Of a stretch of DNA of 64,000 bases, positions 21,661 through 33,110 are shown piece by piece. This DNA is from Sambucus nigra (taxonomy: Eukaryota; Streptophyta; Magnoliopsida; Dipsacales; Adoxaceae). The position numbers and the translations under genes were made by a program. Where the stretch lies: contig OX422221.1 of NCBI GenBank assembly GCA_949130495.1, positions 477,233,159 to 477,297,158 on the forward strand. Reading direction: 5' to 3'. The stretch's first letter is position 1. The number at the start of each line of letters is the position of its first letter. The notes under the pieces are model-generated. The model searched no databases. It had not been told where the DNA came from and saw only the letters and a program-made list of their open reading frames with translations.

Positions 21661-24600
21661 TCAAGGAGGTGGAAGCCTCCGAGCAAGATAATCAGCAACT
21701 TTAGCTCTCCTTCCATCATCAGGAGCGGGGGCTAGCTCCTCCACGGCCTCATCTGCATCCAACTCCAATAGTTGCCGGGGAATAGCATCAATGGGGATCC
21801 ATCGATCATCCCTCCTGAATGGATTGGGCATCAGAGTGGAGGAGGACATCTCGTGTCGATACCACAACATCGAGTTCCTCGGGACCTGCAGCTCTCTCAG
21901 GGCACTCAACCACCCTCTGACGAAAGAAAGTTCTTCGAACTCTAATAATCTCGTGGGAGCATCCAACCAGCCCTGATCGTAGCCATCAGACCACACTTGG
22001 CGAGGGCCCTTCTTGAATAGATGCCGCAGTCGAGAAACGTCCCTCTGGAGCCCAGCAGCAATTACATAAGCTCGCCAAACATCGTCACGCAGCTCCCCAA
22101 TCTCCATATCACGTTGTTCGACAGCTTCCCTGTCCCTACCACTGGCACTCCTGCCAGCATGCGGGAGGGGAGGCCGAGCAGCTCGCGATGAAGAAGAGCC
22201 TTGCAGGACTGCCGAAACGGTGCTCGGCGAATGCTCCTTAAGCTTTAGGACCTCCCTCCTCAAGTCTTCATTCTCTTGCTGTAGGAACTCCCCAACCTGG
22301 TTAATCTCGGTGGCCTCCAGTAACCTTTCTCTCAGTGCACTGACTTCTTCTTATACTGAGGCACCGATTTCTTCCATCTCCTGGAGCCTGTCCTTTAGCT
22401 TGGCCACCAGCTCGGACTGATCCTTATATTTTTAGTTCCTTGACTTGGCAAACTTGCAAAGTCGTGCAAAGGCCTGGAGAATTTCAGGGCTTGCATTAGG
22501 ACCAAGAGTCTTACCCAGTTGGGAGGTAACAGGAATATAGTCATCAACATCAACCAACTACAAGTAAAAGAAAGAGAAGAGAAGGGGATCAGCATAAACA
22601 AAAATGAAGTCTTTTCATTAATAAGGAACGAGGTTACATCAGATTGAAAAAGAAAAAATTACAAAGCAGCCCTATCAATTAGCAACCTCGGGTGGACCCT
22701 TGTCCTTATCAGCATCAGCAGGGGCATTACCCTCTGCAGGGGCGTCCCCTGTCCTCTCAACCAAAGGAGCGTCAGTAGGAGTCGCCTGAGAAACAGGATC
22801 AGTGCCTTCATCGGTTGGGGCTGGGTCTTCATCTACAACTGGCCTCGGCCCTGGATCGTGCTCGTCAAAGAGTGGGGAAGCAACGTCCACCCCAACAATC
22901 ACGAGAGCCTTAGTCCACCCTTTCTTGAAGTTCAGACGGCTGATGTAGCCTATCTGAACCTCAACGTCCTCATACGCAGCAGCCCAGCCAGAGTTGTATG
23001 AGTCCTCCTTAAGGGTGGCTGCCTGGCCTTTCTCCGCCTCCAGTTGCTCGGCCAGAACCCTATTTTTCTCTGCAAGGTCCAGCTTGCTCGTGCACACCAG
23101 ATCGTAAGCCTTCCTCAGCTCGCCCAGCTCCCTGACCGCATCATCTCTCTCGCGAGCAGAATTGACAAGGGCCAGGTCAGATGAAACTCGAGCTGCGTCA
23201 GCAGTCTTCAGGTCGGCCTCCAGCTGAGAGCCTCTGGCTTCCAGAGCAGATTTTTGATGTTCCAGCTCTCCATTCCTCCCCACCAGCTCATCGCGAGAGT
23301 GATAGAGCACAGCGAAGTCGGTCACAAACTGTAAAGAATAAAGAAGGAATCAAGAAGAAGAAACCAACAAGACTTGTTAAAAGAAATTGAGAATTAGAAG
23401 ATAACTTTACCAAGGCAAGCCTCTGGCTAGCTTGCAGAGCCAGTTGATCGGACCCCAACGCCCTCTGGCGATCCGCAGGAAGGACTGCTCTCTCAAGCAG
23501 CGCAGGGGCTAGCTGAGGAGAAGTGGCCACCGAAGCCCCCTCAGGCAAGGCAGATACTGGGACCAGGGCTTGGCCGTTTTGGTCCTCGATTCCATCTTCC
23601 TCCTCTCCTCCTCTTTTTCTCTCTCCCTTCTCTTTCTCTCCTCAACTTTCTTCTTCTCTTCCACCTTCCTTCTCTCCTCCTCCTTTTTCCTCTCCCTCTC
23701 TCTCACCTGCTCCTCCTCTCTCCTCTTCTTCTCTTGCTCCTGAGAAGAAGGCCGAGAACCAGTAGCTATGGCCCCAGATGCAGACTTCAGTTTCTTAGAT
23801 TTCTCTGCAAGAAGCACGTCATCATCATCATCATCTTTGATCAAATTCTTCGTGGGAGGCATCTCTTCACCAGAACTGCTGGAAGTGCTCGACGATCCTT
23901 GAGTTTCAGAATTCTCCTCAGAATTAGAAGAACTGCTACCAACAGAGCTCCCTCCACCAAGATTACCGATAGGCTCACTGTCAGAGCTCCCCTCCTCTTC
24001 GTCCAACTGGATTGGCTCGGCAGTAGTCTCCTCGAGAGAAGCAAACTCTGGAACACTATCCACAGGTCGTGCTATGAAGCTAGAGCCTACGTTCTTATAC
24101 TCTAATAAGAAAGCGAAAGATCTGGGATGCTCACCATCACCCAAAGGCTCTCTGATGTTCCAAGCTTTAACCAACTCAGAAATTCGGACCTCGCTAAGAG
24201 CAGGCTCCACGTTCCTTGACCTCGCTGTAAAAGAAAACGCAGAAAGGAGTTAGAAAAGTCATAAGTCAGCAAAGATTGAAGCAACAGTACAAATATCTAC
24301 CTATATATTCTTCCCCATAAAAGGGAACAGTGAATCTTTCAGACCTTGACCCTTCAGATTGGGGAGAGAACTGCCAATTCCTAACAAGAAAACCTTCCTG
24401 CCAGTAGTCCTTACGGGAATCAGGTAGATTTACTACCAATACCCTATCAGGGCTCCTAGCTTTGAGGTACAGGACACCTGAACTAGTTCGAGAGAAGGAG
24501 TAACAAAAGCAGACCTCGGCAAGCCCTAACCTTGTGCCATACAATTGATTTATCCTATGCACGTCGTTCACTATTTTCCATACATTGGGCGAACATTGTG

Positions 24601-24817
24601 CAGGTACAATACTAAAATAGCTAAAAAAATGAAAAAACAGATCATTAGGGGGAAAAGTAAGTCCCCCCTGGGAAAGCAACAAAGCATGAATCCAGTGGGC
24701 ATCCTCTATATCCCTGACGTTCCCAGGAGGCGAGGCACAACACTCAATCTCCACCCACTCAGGAATGTTGTAGAATTTTCTAAATTCCGAGATTGACCTA
24801 TTTCCGATCTTCGCCAT
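21661..24817 (-). pseudogene. Tat antisense gene (aORF), four predicted exons
   Basis: Minus-strand gene facing integrase. Predicted exons: 24817-24301, 24224-23411, 23328-22687, 22557-21661. Intron 1 (24300-24225, 76 nt) and intron 2 (23410-23329, 82 nt) have good GT/AG ends with pyrimidine-rich acceptors ending TTTTACAG or CTTTACAG, and preserve frame. Intron 3 (22686-22558) has a weaker donor. Exon 1 starts MAKIGNRSISEF and contains the SPNVWKIVNDVHRI…LYLKARS region, as in the putative gypsy-type transposon domain (I believe Pfam Transposase_28). Exon 2 is Ser/Glu-rich, then a long Lys/Glu/Arg coiled coil. Exons 3 and 4 are coiled-coil rich. Damage: one frameshift near 23590-23550 and two stops in exon 4. 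Function unknown; such ORFs are typical of Tat elements. Confidence 0.8.
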
Positions 24818-25159
24818 TGGAAAATACAAGAAAATCTACAAACCAAAGAGAAAATAAAAAGGGCACGAGAGACTTACAAGACAGAAGATCAGGTCAAATG
24901 ACGAAGAAGCAACAAGAATGGAGATTGAAAGTAGAAGGTACGAAGCGCAAGAGTTCTCAGAAGGTAGAAGTTTGCTGGAAAAGCTGAAACGACGAAAAGA
25001 AATGAGCCTTTATTCCAACAAACCTTCAAAGTCTAATCATATCGCACAGTAAGCGAAGCAGCTGCCGCCAGAAATCGACTCTACAACTCTCAAGGAATTA
25101 CAACACGGCTATTATGGCTAATCATTTAAATCTGTTGGGCCCACACGCATGGCACAACA
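24818..25159. other. Leader of the antisense gene / 3' untranslated part of the Tat element
   Basis: No coding signal on either strand. By position it would contain the promoter of the antisense gene, but no clear TATA box is seen on the minus strand. Confidence 0.4.
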
Positions 25160-25173
25160 AATTTAGGGGCAAT
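25160..25173 (+). other. Polypurine tract of the Tat element
   Basis: AATTTAGGGGCAAT lies immediately before the TG of the 3' LTR at 25174. It is a short, imperfect purine run in the position where plus-strand DNA synthesis is primed. Confidence 0.65.
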
Positions 25174-25607
25174 TGTGGGTACCCGAAATTTAGTATTATA
25201 GGCCTGGACGAGTAGCCCAGCCCTAGCGGCCCAAAGTCCAGGCCCCTCATCTGTTATATTGATCCGATTCCCCCACGATCCCATGAAGGGAAGTTATACG
25301 GGAGCACGATCCCATGGAGGCAAGTTATAGGGAAGATGGCTAATAAGGAGGAACCCATCATTTCCACTAACTAACATACACATGTATAAATTAAACCCTA
25401 GGTCCGGGGTAAAGGACAAGTTGTATTCTCTGTACTCATCCTCCGGGATATTGAGAAATAATACTAACTGCACCACCGTGGACGTAGGCACACCTTTGCT
25501 GAACCACGTACATCCGTTGTTGTGTGATTGGCGTTTTATTTTCTTTGTTCTTTCTTGGTCATTACTTCTCTCATATTTATTTGTGTTGCACAATCACTGT
25601 CTCCACA
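25174..25607 (+). mobile_element. 3' LTR of the Tat element (434 bp)
   Basis: Same length as the 5' LTR, with about nine substitutions and no indels. Ends CTGTCTCCACA and is followed by the TGTAC duplication. Confidence 0.95.
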
Positions 25608-25612
25608 TGTAC
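25608..25612. repeat. Target-site duplication, right (TGTAC)
   Basis: Identical to 14966-14970. This proves that 14970 and 25613 were adjacent before insertion and that the flanks belong to one host element, the candidate Helitron. Confidence 0.95.
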
Positions 25613-25951
25613 ATATGTAGAAAGTTAATAAAAGATAAAAAAAATAACCAAATGATAGCAGGCATGCAAATTGCCCTATTAGTCAATAAATGATAAGAAA
25701 AATATAACAGGTATCAAATAGCGTTGTTAGTCAATAAAAGATAAGAAAAAACCAAAAAAATTAGGTGTGTACCAAAGAAATTATATGTGAAAAGCTATAT
25801 TCAAATACATGTGTACATGTTCATACTTACTAACTAAACTGGAGCAACTAACCGTATCTAGCTGCATCTGAAAAACACAACAGAAGAAAAAATTAGGTGT
25901 CACTAATTAGAGGAATAAAAAACATAACACTAACAACAACTCAATACAAAT

Positions 25952-26143
25952 TTACGTTACACTGTTACAAATTACATTATGTATTCCCCAAATACAATAG
26001 AAGTTTAAAAATCTAAATCTATCTTCGTCTTTAAAACCTATTAAGATATCATTATACTTTACCCACCAATTCTTAAGAGAAACAACCACCTCGTATGCAG
26101 CGTAGAGGTATTTCAGCACTACTAAATCATCGATCACCCTCAA
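25952..26143 (-). CDS. Unrecognised 63-codon open segment in the Helitron
   Basis: The translation (starting MRVIDDLVVLKYLYAAYEVV) looks more protein-like than the AT-rich surroundings. On the minus strand it is preceded by a TTTTTGCAG-type splice acceptor near 26170-26160. It may be another captured exon or part of an ancestral Helitron gene. I cannot assign a family. Confidence 0.25.
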   Translation of the reverse strand: MRVIDDLVVLKYLYAAYEVVVSLKNWWVKYNDILIGFKDEDRFRFLNFYCIWGIHNVICNSVT

Positions 26144-26856
26144 ATTCCTACCACATTAGATCTGCAAAAAGGAAAAAAAACATTTGGTAAAAGAATGGTT
26201 CCGTATTAAACCATATGATTAATAATAAGTGTTAACTATGTAAAATCAAAATGAGAATAAAATATAAAATAGGTAAAATTAAAACAACTGACAGATAATA
26301 AGACCAACAAAACCCTACACATAAAAGAATGAAGAAAAGACAACTCCAATCGTCATTTGTGGGGAGAGAGGAACGAAGATACTACCTACAAATAAAGGGA
26401 AAAATAAAACTAATTAGAACAAATAAAATTAAAAAGAATACACAAAAAATCAAAAGTCAGACCATATGAGGTAGATCCATCACTTCACACTAACATTTTC
26501 ATAAATTAATAGCCGAAATTAGAAGAATTTTGAACAAAACTTATTAGATCTGCAATTAATAGACGAAATTAATAGCCTAAGTTAGAAAATTTCATAGAAA
26601 AAATTATCGTAAGAGAGAAATTACATGTTCGATAGTGAGATAAAAAATTAATAGATCTGCTAAAAAAGGAAAAAATAACATTAGATTTTCAAAGAAGAAA
26701 GACAATATGAACTGTATGAACCTATAGTTCTGAATGGAACCAAAATATCAAACCAAAAACAACTTATTTGCACTTTTAACTCTGATCGGTGTTGAATCGA
26801 TGGTTCCGAAATGGATTTTAGTGATAATGGATTAAGAGAACAGAGAATACAGTATG

Positions 26857-26883
26857 GAGAGAGAGAGAGAGAGGGAGAGAGAG
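26857..26883. repeat. (GA)n microsatellite
   Basis: About thirteen GA units with one interruption (GAGGGAGAGA). It is a CT tract on the strand of the Helitron. Confidence 0.9.
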
Positions 26884-27091
26884 TTTACCTTATTTGCATT
26901 TGAGAAAGAGAAATCGAGATGAAAGAGTGAGGTTTCCAATGTAGGAGAAAATAAAGTAGGAGAGAGGTGAGAATATGGATTTAGGCAGGATAATGAAACT
27001 GGGTAGCAAATCACAGTTGTTTATTTTCTGTCAAACAATCTGGACCGTTATTGTGCTCATACATTTTTGCCAATTCAAAAACCATTCCATC

Positions 27092-27093
<2 letters not shown>

Positions 27094-27119
<26 letters not shown>
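27094..27119. repeat. (TA)n(CA)n microsatellite at the Helitron/Athila junction
   Basis: A run of TA followed by ACACACAC, directly before the Athila LTR start at 27122. It obscures the exact Helitron terminus and any target duplication. Confidence 0.9.
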
Positions 27120-27121
<2 letters not shown>

Positions 27122-27122
<1 letters not shown>

Positions 27123-28704
27123 GACCAAGCGTAAATTCTTCTGAATTTAGCCCCTTAAATTAGTGACTTTAATATCTCGAACAAGGTAATTGAATCATTT
27201 TTAGCCCATATCACTCCATTGTTTGTTTCTAACAATTTTCCCAAGTTTTCGTGTATTTTTGATGAAGTTTTCAGGAATGGAATGCAAGAAAGGAGAGAAA
27301 GAAACCAGAAGAAAGGAGAAGATGAATGGAAGAAAAGTCAAAGGGAAAAAGCGTAAAGTTCTTCTTGAAATTCTAACTTGACACCTAAAGGGAAGTTGAA
27401 GAGCATGATTTTACAAGAGCATAGGAAGAAACGACACTCAAATCGGAGTTCTAGATCAAAAGTTATGGCCAGTCAAAGTTGAAGGGAAAAAGTCAAAGTA
27501 GAAGAAAATCGGACCGATCCGGTGGGAACCGGACCGATCCGAAATGTCCCAAGTCTAGTAGACCCTGGATGGATGGCAAACCAATGGAAGCAGGACCGAT
27601 CCGGTTGCTACCGGACCGATCCGGTAGAATAAAAAAAGAACCGATCCGATGGCAGAAAACCGGACCGATCCGAGGGTAATCCGGACCGATCCGGTTATGT
27701 GAAATCCTGGCATTTATTGTGCAGATTCTGGCGTGCATAGCTGGTGAGACTTGTGCCACACGCGATTAGAGCTGTCAATTTCTTGTTAATTTGTGCTGTA
27801 AAGCCCATGCCCTACATCATTTGAGGAGGTTGAATTCTAGGTCGATTTCTAGGGTTAGTTTTGAGAGAAAAAGCTAGAAAGTTTCAATTTCTTTGAGAGT
27901 TTTTCATAAACCCTAGTTTGTAAGGATTTATGAATTGCAATTCCGTTTTTGTTGCTGAATTCAAGTAAAATCATTCCATTCTCTTGTTTTATTATTTGCA
28001 AATTCTTTCCAATGTCTTATAGATCTAGAATTTTATGTATGAATTTGTTCTTTAACCAAATCATGTCTAGCTAAATTCCCAAGGGTTGGGGTACATGAAC
28101 TCAATCCAAGGCAAATTATTTATGTAGAAAATAGAATATAAATTAAAATATTGATTGAATCGTGAATGAAAATCATACAAACATTGTCAATCTTTTAATC
28201 TCTTTTGCCCTAGGTACTTGAGATGTTTAAGAACGCTTTGCGAGTATAATTATTCATTCACCGCTTTATATCTATCTTTTATCTCATTTGATGCGGGCTA
28301 GATCCTTCATATATGTAATGCTTAGAATTTATAAGGACTGGATTTAGTCAAGAATTTTAATTTACAATTCTAGTATTCTATACGGTAATTTGTTAAGGTT
28401 TGAGGGATTGTACCCTACCCTATTTTCTCTCATTTGTCAAATCTAAGTTCTTTGCAATTTTCAGTTTGTTTTTCTTAAGTAAAATTTTTATTTCACTAGA
28501 AATTTTCCCAATCATTAATCATCTTTTTATATTTCTTTTGAGAAATCATTTCAAGATTTAATAACTTTCCTTATTAATATTTGGCAATTTTGATCCCTGT
28601 GGATACGATCCCGACTTACCGGGTTTATTACTTGAGCGACAGGCTTGCACTTGAGCCTAGAGAAAACGCACTTTTGAGACAAATTCTTAGTCGTGTTAAG
28701 TTTT
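27122..28704 (+). mobile_element. Athila LTR, first copy (about 1.58 kb)
   Basis: Starts TGACCAAGCGTAAATTC at 27122 and ends just before the PBS at 28705. The exact end within the last few bases cannot be fixed, because the second copy is followed by the same internal sequence. It contains the CGGACCGATCCG motif cluster (27510-27694). By eye it differs from the second copy at roughly 25 positions (about 1.5-2%). Confidence 0.85.
27510..27694. repeat. Cluster of GGACCGATCCG motifs in Athila LTR 1
   Basis: Seven copies of a core (G)GACCGATCC or ACCGATCC, at about 27510, 27530, 27593, 27612, 27640, 27661 and 27681, all in the same orientation. The core is nearly self-complementary: its reverse complement is GGATCGGTCC. 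It is GC-rich in an otherwise AT-rich LTR. The open frames across it (both strands) arise from the repeat and are not taken as genes. Confidence 0.9.
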
Positions 28705-28724
28705 TGGCGCCGTTGTCGGGGATC
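28705..28724 (+). other. Primer-binding site, tRNA-Asp type
   Basis: TGGCGCCGTTGTCGGGGATC, one base different from the second copy region (which has GTTGCCGGGG). It is complementary to the 3' end of plant tRNA-Asp as I know it, and is the usual PBS of Athila-like elements. Confidence 0.85.
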
Positions 28725-28810
28725 AGAAATTGTTATAGTATCAAGAAAGTTATTTTTATCTACAAGTGATTTCAAAAAAAAAAAAATCATCTCATCTCTT
28801 ATGTGCTTAT

Positions 28811-31432
28811 ATGCAGAATTCATCTCCCATCCAAGTTCATGAAAATCCTATAGCCGAAGAAAGTTCTGAAAATTCTGAATCTCCTCATTTTTGGGTTCCA
28901 CCTCCTTCGCCTAATAATTCCATCACAAGTCGTTCATTGAGTTAAACCCTGAGTGAGAATTCTGAACCTTTCGGTAGCGATATGTCGGAGCACGGTAGTG
29001 TTGGTGTTGGTGCTGGAGAGGATGAGATACCATATCTTCCCATGAAGGATCTTTTATTTCCGGAGCGAACTGTTACCCCTGGTTGCATTTTACTCCTGTA
29101 TAATTCTGGTCAGTTCCATTTTCGGAATGGTATGATCCAAATTCTTCCTACATTTGATGGGATGGATTCTGAAAAACCATATCTCCATCTTAGAGAGTTC
29201 GAGGAAGCGTGTGAGACGTTTGGTGACCAAGCTTGTCCACAAGATGTAATCCGGTTGAAGCTCTTCCCTTTTTCCTTAAAGGATAAAGCTAAAACTTGGT
29301 TATGGTCCCTACCCCCAAATTCTGTGTTATCCTGGAGAGATATGAAAGCCAAGTTTCTATCAATTTTTTTCCCACAACACAAAACAAATTCTGTTAAAGC
29401 CCAAATTCAAGCTTTTCGTCAAAATGAGAATGAGGCTTTTGATAAATGTTGGGAGAGATTTCAGGAGTTAGTTAGTGCGTGCCCACATCATGGTTTTGAA
29501 AAGCATCATTTAATTTCATTCTTTCATCAAGGCCTTACTTTAGCATCCAAACAACTTGTTCAAACCATGTGTGAAAGACCTTTTTGGGAGTTAAATTCAA
29601 GCGATGTTGAGGCTCATCTGAAATATGTAGCAGAGACTACCCAAGCATGGGATATTTCTGATCCCAATAGTCAAAATAGAAATCGACAAGTGTCCAACTT
29701 GCCTACTGCGTCCGGTATTTATCACTTGGACAAGGACACTTTGTTGGATCGAAAATTTGACTAATTGGAGAAGAATTTCAGAGATATGCTTGAAGTGCGT
29801 TTGAGAGAAGTAGCTGGACCCGTCCAAGCCGGGAAGGAGAAAGTGTGTGCCATTTGTAATGCGGGTCATTCTACCAAAGAATGTCCTACCATCCCTGCAT
29901 ACAAGGCAATGTACACTGAACAGGTTGAGGCAATAGGAGGGTTTCGAGGAAATTATAATGCACAGCAAAGGAATGCATATAATCAATCATGGAGGAATAA
30001 TCCTGGGTTCAATTATAGACAACCCCAAGCGGGGATGGTTCCTAACCCACATATAGCTCTACCACCACCTCCTCAATTTCAGCAAGTGGCTCCTCCAATG
30101 CCAGATCCTATGCAGGTACCACCTCCTGGTCCGTATGTAGCTCCACCAAGGAGATCTCTTGAAGATAATCTCAATCAATTCATCCAATCTCAAAAAGAGA
30201 GCAATGCTAAATATGATCGAATGTTCACTGAAATTCACACTAGCATCTCTAGGTTGCAATCTGCAGTGAATACTCAAGAGAAGGGTAAACTTCCAGCCCA
30301 AGGCCAAAGACCTCCTCTTCAAGGTCAACTTACGGTTAGCTCCACATCATCAGATTTGCAAGAACAATGTCAAGCAGTTACTACTCTTCGTAGTGGTCGC
30401 GTAATTGATCTAGCACCAAAACTTCCAAAAGTGAAAGATGATGGAGTTGAACCCGAAATTTCCAAGGAATCTGAAACTTCCGAGTCTGAAGAGATTCCCT
30501 TAGAAAAGGAATTGAAAGATGAGGGAGTCGAAACTGAAATTGAAGTCAAGTTGCCCACTGCTGCTCCATTTCCTCAACGCTTAGTGCCACCCAAAAAAGG
30601 GGCTTCGCGTACAGAGGTTTTGGATGTGTTGAAGCAAGTAAAATTGAACTTGCCATTTCTTGATGCTATTAAACAAATTCCAGCATATGCTAAGGTCATC
30701 AAAGATCTTTTGACTGTCAAAAGACGGCTTAAGGTAAAGAAGAATGTTTTCTTGGCACAAAATGTGAGCTCGGTCCTTCTCAATGATCTTCCATCAAAAT
30801 TCAAAGATCCAGGTGCACCTATAATTTCGTGCATCATAGGAGAAAAAAGAGTGGAAAAAGCATGGCTTGACTTAGGTGCGAGTGTAAACATCCTCCCATA
30901 CTCCATCTATAAGCAGCTTGATTTAGGTGATTTAAAACCTACCCGAATCACTCTACAATTAGCTGATCGAACAGTGAAAGTGCCTCGTGGGATTGTAGAA
31001 GACGTGATAGTTCAAGTGGACACGTTCTATTTCCCTGTTGATTTTGTCATTTGGGACACTGAACTTGCTCCCCATACGAGAAATCATGTTCCAATAATAT
31101 TGGGCCGTCCATTCTTAGCTACTGCTAATGCTTTGATCAATACACGAAATGGCCAAATGCAACTCACTTTTGGAAACATGACTCTCGAGACCAAAATTTT
31201 TAATGTTGCTAACCAAATGGGTGATGAGGATGAAATTCTTGAGGTTGATCTTATTAAAGAAGTGTTGGAGGAGAACATTGAGAAAATTATAGGAGGAGAT
31301 GCATTGGAAGTGTGTTTAGTGCAAAGTGGTGAGAAAAAGAGTTCTTATACTGAGTTTGAGCGTGAGGTGGAAGAGTTGAAAACTTGGTTACAAGATGAAG
31401 AGAGTTTTGAGAGTTTGAGAGATGTTGACTAG
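28811..31432 (+). pseudogene. Athila gag-protease
   Basis: ATG at 28811 by alignment with the second copy. A TAA at 28943-28945 is a CAA in the second copy (39625-39627), so this stop is a recent C-to-T change. The main gag domain spans about 29150-29650 (DKAKTWLWSLP…WRDMKAKFLSIFFP…CPHHGFEKHHLI). A second TAA at 29762-29764 interrupts it in frame. The zinc knuckle CAICNAGHSTKECP is at 29845-29886, then a Pro/Gln-rich linker. Protease has WLDLGASVNILPY (Asp codon 30869-30871) and IILGRPFLATA near 31096. The frame stops at TAG 31430-31432 and continues in the same frame into RT. The protease domain itself is intact. Confidence 0.9.
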
Positions 31433-33110
31433 ATTTCTAGGTTTGAAGAATTGCCTCTGAGGGAGACAACCATGATTCCCTCTGAAAATAGATTTCCTAG
31501 TCTTGAGTTGAAGAAACTACCTTCACATGTCAAATATGCTTTTCTAGGAGAGAATGATACATTTCCTGTTGTTGTGTCTTCCCGTTTAGAAAAAGGGCAA
31601 GAGGTTATGTTATTGGATGTGTTGCGAAAGCATAGAAGTGCTTTTGGTTGGACTATAGCAGATTTGAAAGGTATAAGTCCATTGATTTGTACCCATAAAA
31701 TCCATCTCGAGGAAGAGGTGAAGCCCTCGCGTGAGATGCAAAGGCGATTAAACCCAACCATGAAAGATGTAATAAGAGCGGAAATCATCAAATTGCTAGA
31801 TGTTGGGATTATCTATCCCATTTCGGATAGTAAATGGGTGAGCCCAATTCAAGTCGTTCCAAAAAAATCTGGAATGACCGTGGTTAAAAATGCTATAAGG
31901 GCAAATTAATACCTCAACGCACCACCACCGGGTGGAGTGTTTGCATTGACTATCGAAAGCTCAATACCGGAACTCGAAAAGATCATTTTCCCTTGCCTTT
32001 CATCGATCAAGTGATTGAACGAGTGGCGGGCCATCCTTACTACTATTTCCTAGATGGGTATTTTGGATATAATCAGATTGAAGTGGATGGACTTGATCAA
32101 GAAAAGATGACTTTTACATGTCCGTTTGGTACGTTTGCCTATAAACGTATGCCATTTGGGTTATGTAATGCGCCAGCGACTTTTCAAAGGTGCATGCTAA
32201 ATCTCTTTAGCGACATGATTGAAAAAGGTCTTAAGGTGTTTATGGACGATTTCAGCGTTTTCGGTCCATCTTTTGACCAATGTTTAGCTAATCTTGAAAA
32301 AGTTCTATTCCGGTGTGTGGAAAAAGACTTAGTCCTCAATTGGGAAAAATGCCATTTTATGGTTACTGAGGGCGTAGTTTTAGGCCACATAGTCTCATCT
32401 AGGGGGATTGAAGTTGATCGAGCAAAAATTGAAGTAATAGCTGAGTTACCTCCGCCAAAATCACTTAAAGATGTGAGGTCCTTTCTAGGCCATGCTGGAT
32501 TTTATAAGAGATTTATCAAAGACTTTAGCGCCATCGCTAGACCTTTGAGTAATCTTCTCATGAAAGACACTCCATTTGAGTGGAATAAAGCATGTCAAGA
32601 ATCTTTTGATAAACTTAAAAGCATGCTTATTTTCGCGCCTATCATGCAAGCTCCGGATTGGTCACTACCATTTGAGCTTATGTGTGATGCAAGTGATTAC
32701 GCGATTGGGGCTGTTCTTAGACAGAGGAAAGATAAGAAAGCTCATGTTATTTACTATGCTAGTAGAACATTATCTGGCCCTCATATTAACTACTCTACTA
32801 CAGAGAAAGAGTTACTAGCAGTTGTTTTTGCTCTCAAAAAATTTCACTCTTACATTGTAGGGTTGCCTATCATTTGCTTCACTGATCATTCGGCCCTTAA
32901 ATATCTCTTGATCAAGAAAGATACCAAACCCCGTCTAATCAGGTGGATCCTACTCCTACAAGAGTTTAATCTCTCCATTCAAGATAAGAAAGGAGTAGAA
33001 AACGTCGTTGCTGGCCATTTGTCACGACTCTTGTCCGACGTACCTATTGATCCCATTCCCATAGACGAGTATTTTTCGGATGAGAATCTATTTGCTACTT
33101 CTTCTCTCCC
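31433..33110 (+). pseudogene. Athila reverse transcriptase / RNase H
   Basis: The N-terminal part is in the gag frame until a TAA at 31907-31909, where a one- or two-base indel shifts the frame; RT resumes in the frame open from about 31900 to 33672. Motifs: SPIQVVPKKSG before the shift, [19 protein letters not shown] after it, [24 protein letters not shown] and the catalytic FMDD at 32239-32250. RNase H has [15 protein letters not shown] (about 32670), [25 protein letters not shown] and VVAGHLSRL; the usual Asp-His before Leu-Ser is Gly-His. The core domains are well preserved apart from the shift. Confidence 0.88.

Larger units (their letters stand above)
14971..25607 (+). mobile_element. 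Complete Ty3 Tat-lineage retrotransposon, 10.6 kb
   Basis: All structural parts are present: 5' LTR 14971-15404, PBS from 15407, gag, protease, RT, two RNase H domains, integrase, a long antisense gene, polypurine tract 25160-25173, 3' LTR 25174-25607, and a 5-bp target duplication TGTAC on both sides. A second, archaeal-type RNase H and an antisense ORF after integrase are hallmarks of the Tat lineage. Counting by eye, the two 434-bp LTRs differ at about nine positions (about 2%), so the insertion is fairly young, perhaps around one million years with commonly used plant rates. The coding region carries four in-frame stops and one frameshift, so the copy is non-autonomous now. Confidence 0.95.
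25613..27093. other. Right part of the candidate Helitron
   Basis: AT-rich. It contains an unnamed minus-strand open stretch (26143-25952) and a (GA)n run at about 26857-26883, which on the minus strand is a CT-rich tract like a plant 5' leader. Words such as AATTAATAGACGAAATTAATAG recur around 26510-26660. No TE protein motif found. Confidence 0.5.
10374..27112 (-). mobile_element. Candidate non-autonomous Helitron, split by a Tat element
   Basis: The right-hand signals of a Helitron are seen on the minus strand at 10402-10374: a GC-rich hairpin, seven bases, then CTAG followed by a host T. The other end is less certain. On the minus strand, sequence from about 27112 reads (TA)n then ATAATAAGATGGAATGG, similar to many plant Helitron 5' ends, but the initial TC is not clear because a microsatellite and the Athila LTR abut it. 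Removing the Tat element (14971-25607) leaves about 6.1 kb. I find no Rep or helicase motif, so it would depend on another copy. It carries a transporter exon (14099-14248). The 3' end is well supported; the total extent is inference. Confidence 0.5.

Noticed and set aside
23818..23834. (ATC)n run as a regulatory repeat
   Set aside because: It lies in exon 2 of the antisense gene and simply encodes a run of Asp.
27479..27759. Open frames on both strands across the GGACCGATCC cluster (also 38161-38441)
   Set aside because: They follow from the repeated near-palindromic motif, encode Arg/Pro/Ile/Ser repeats, and overlap on opposite strands.
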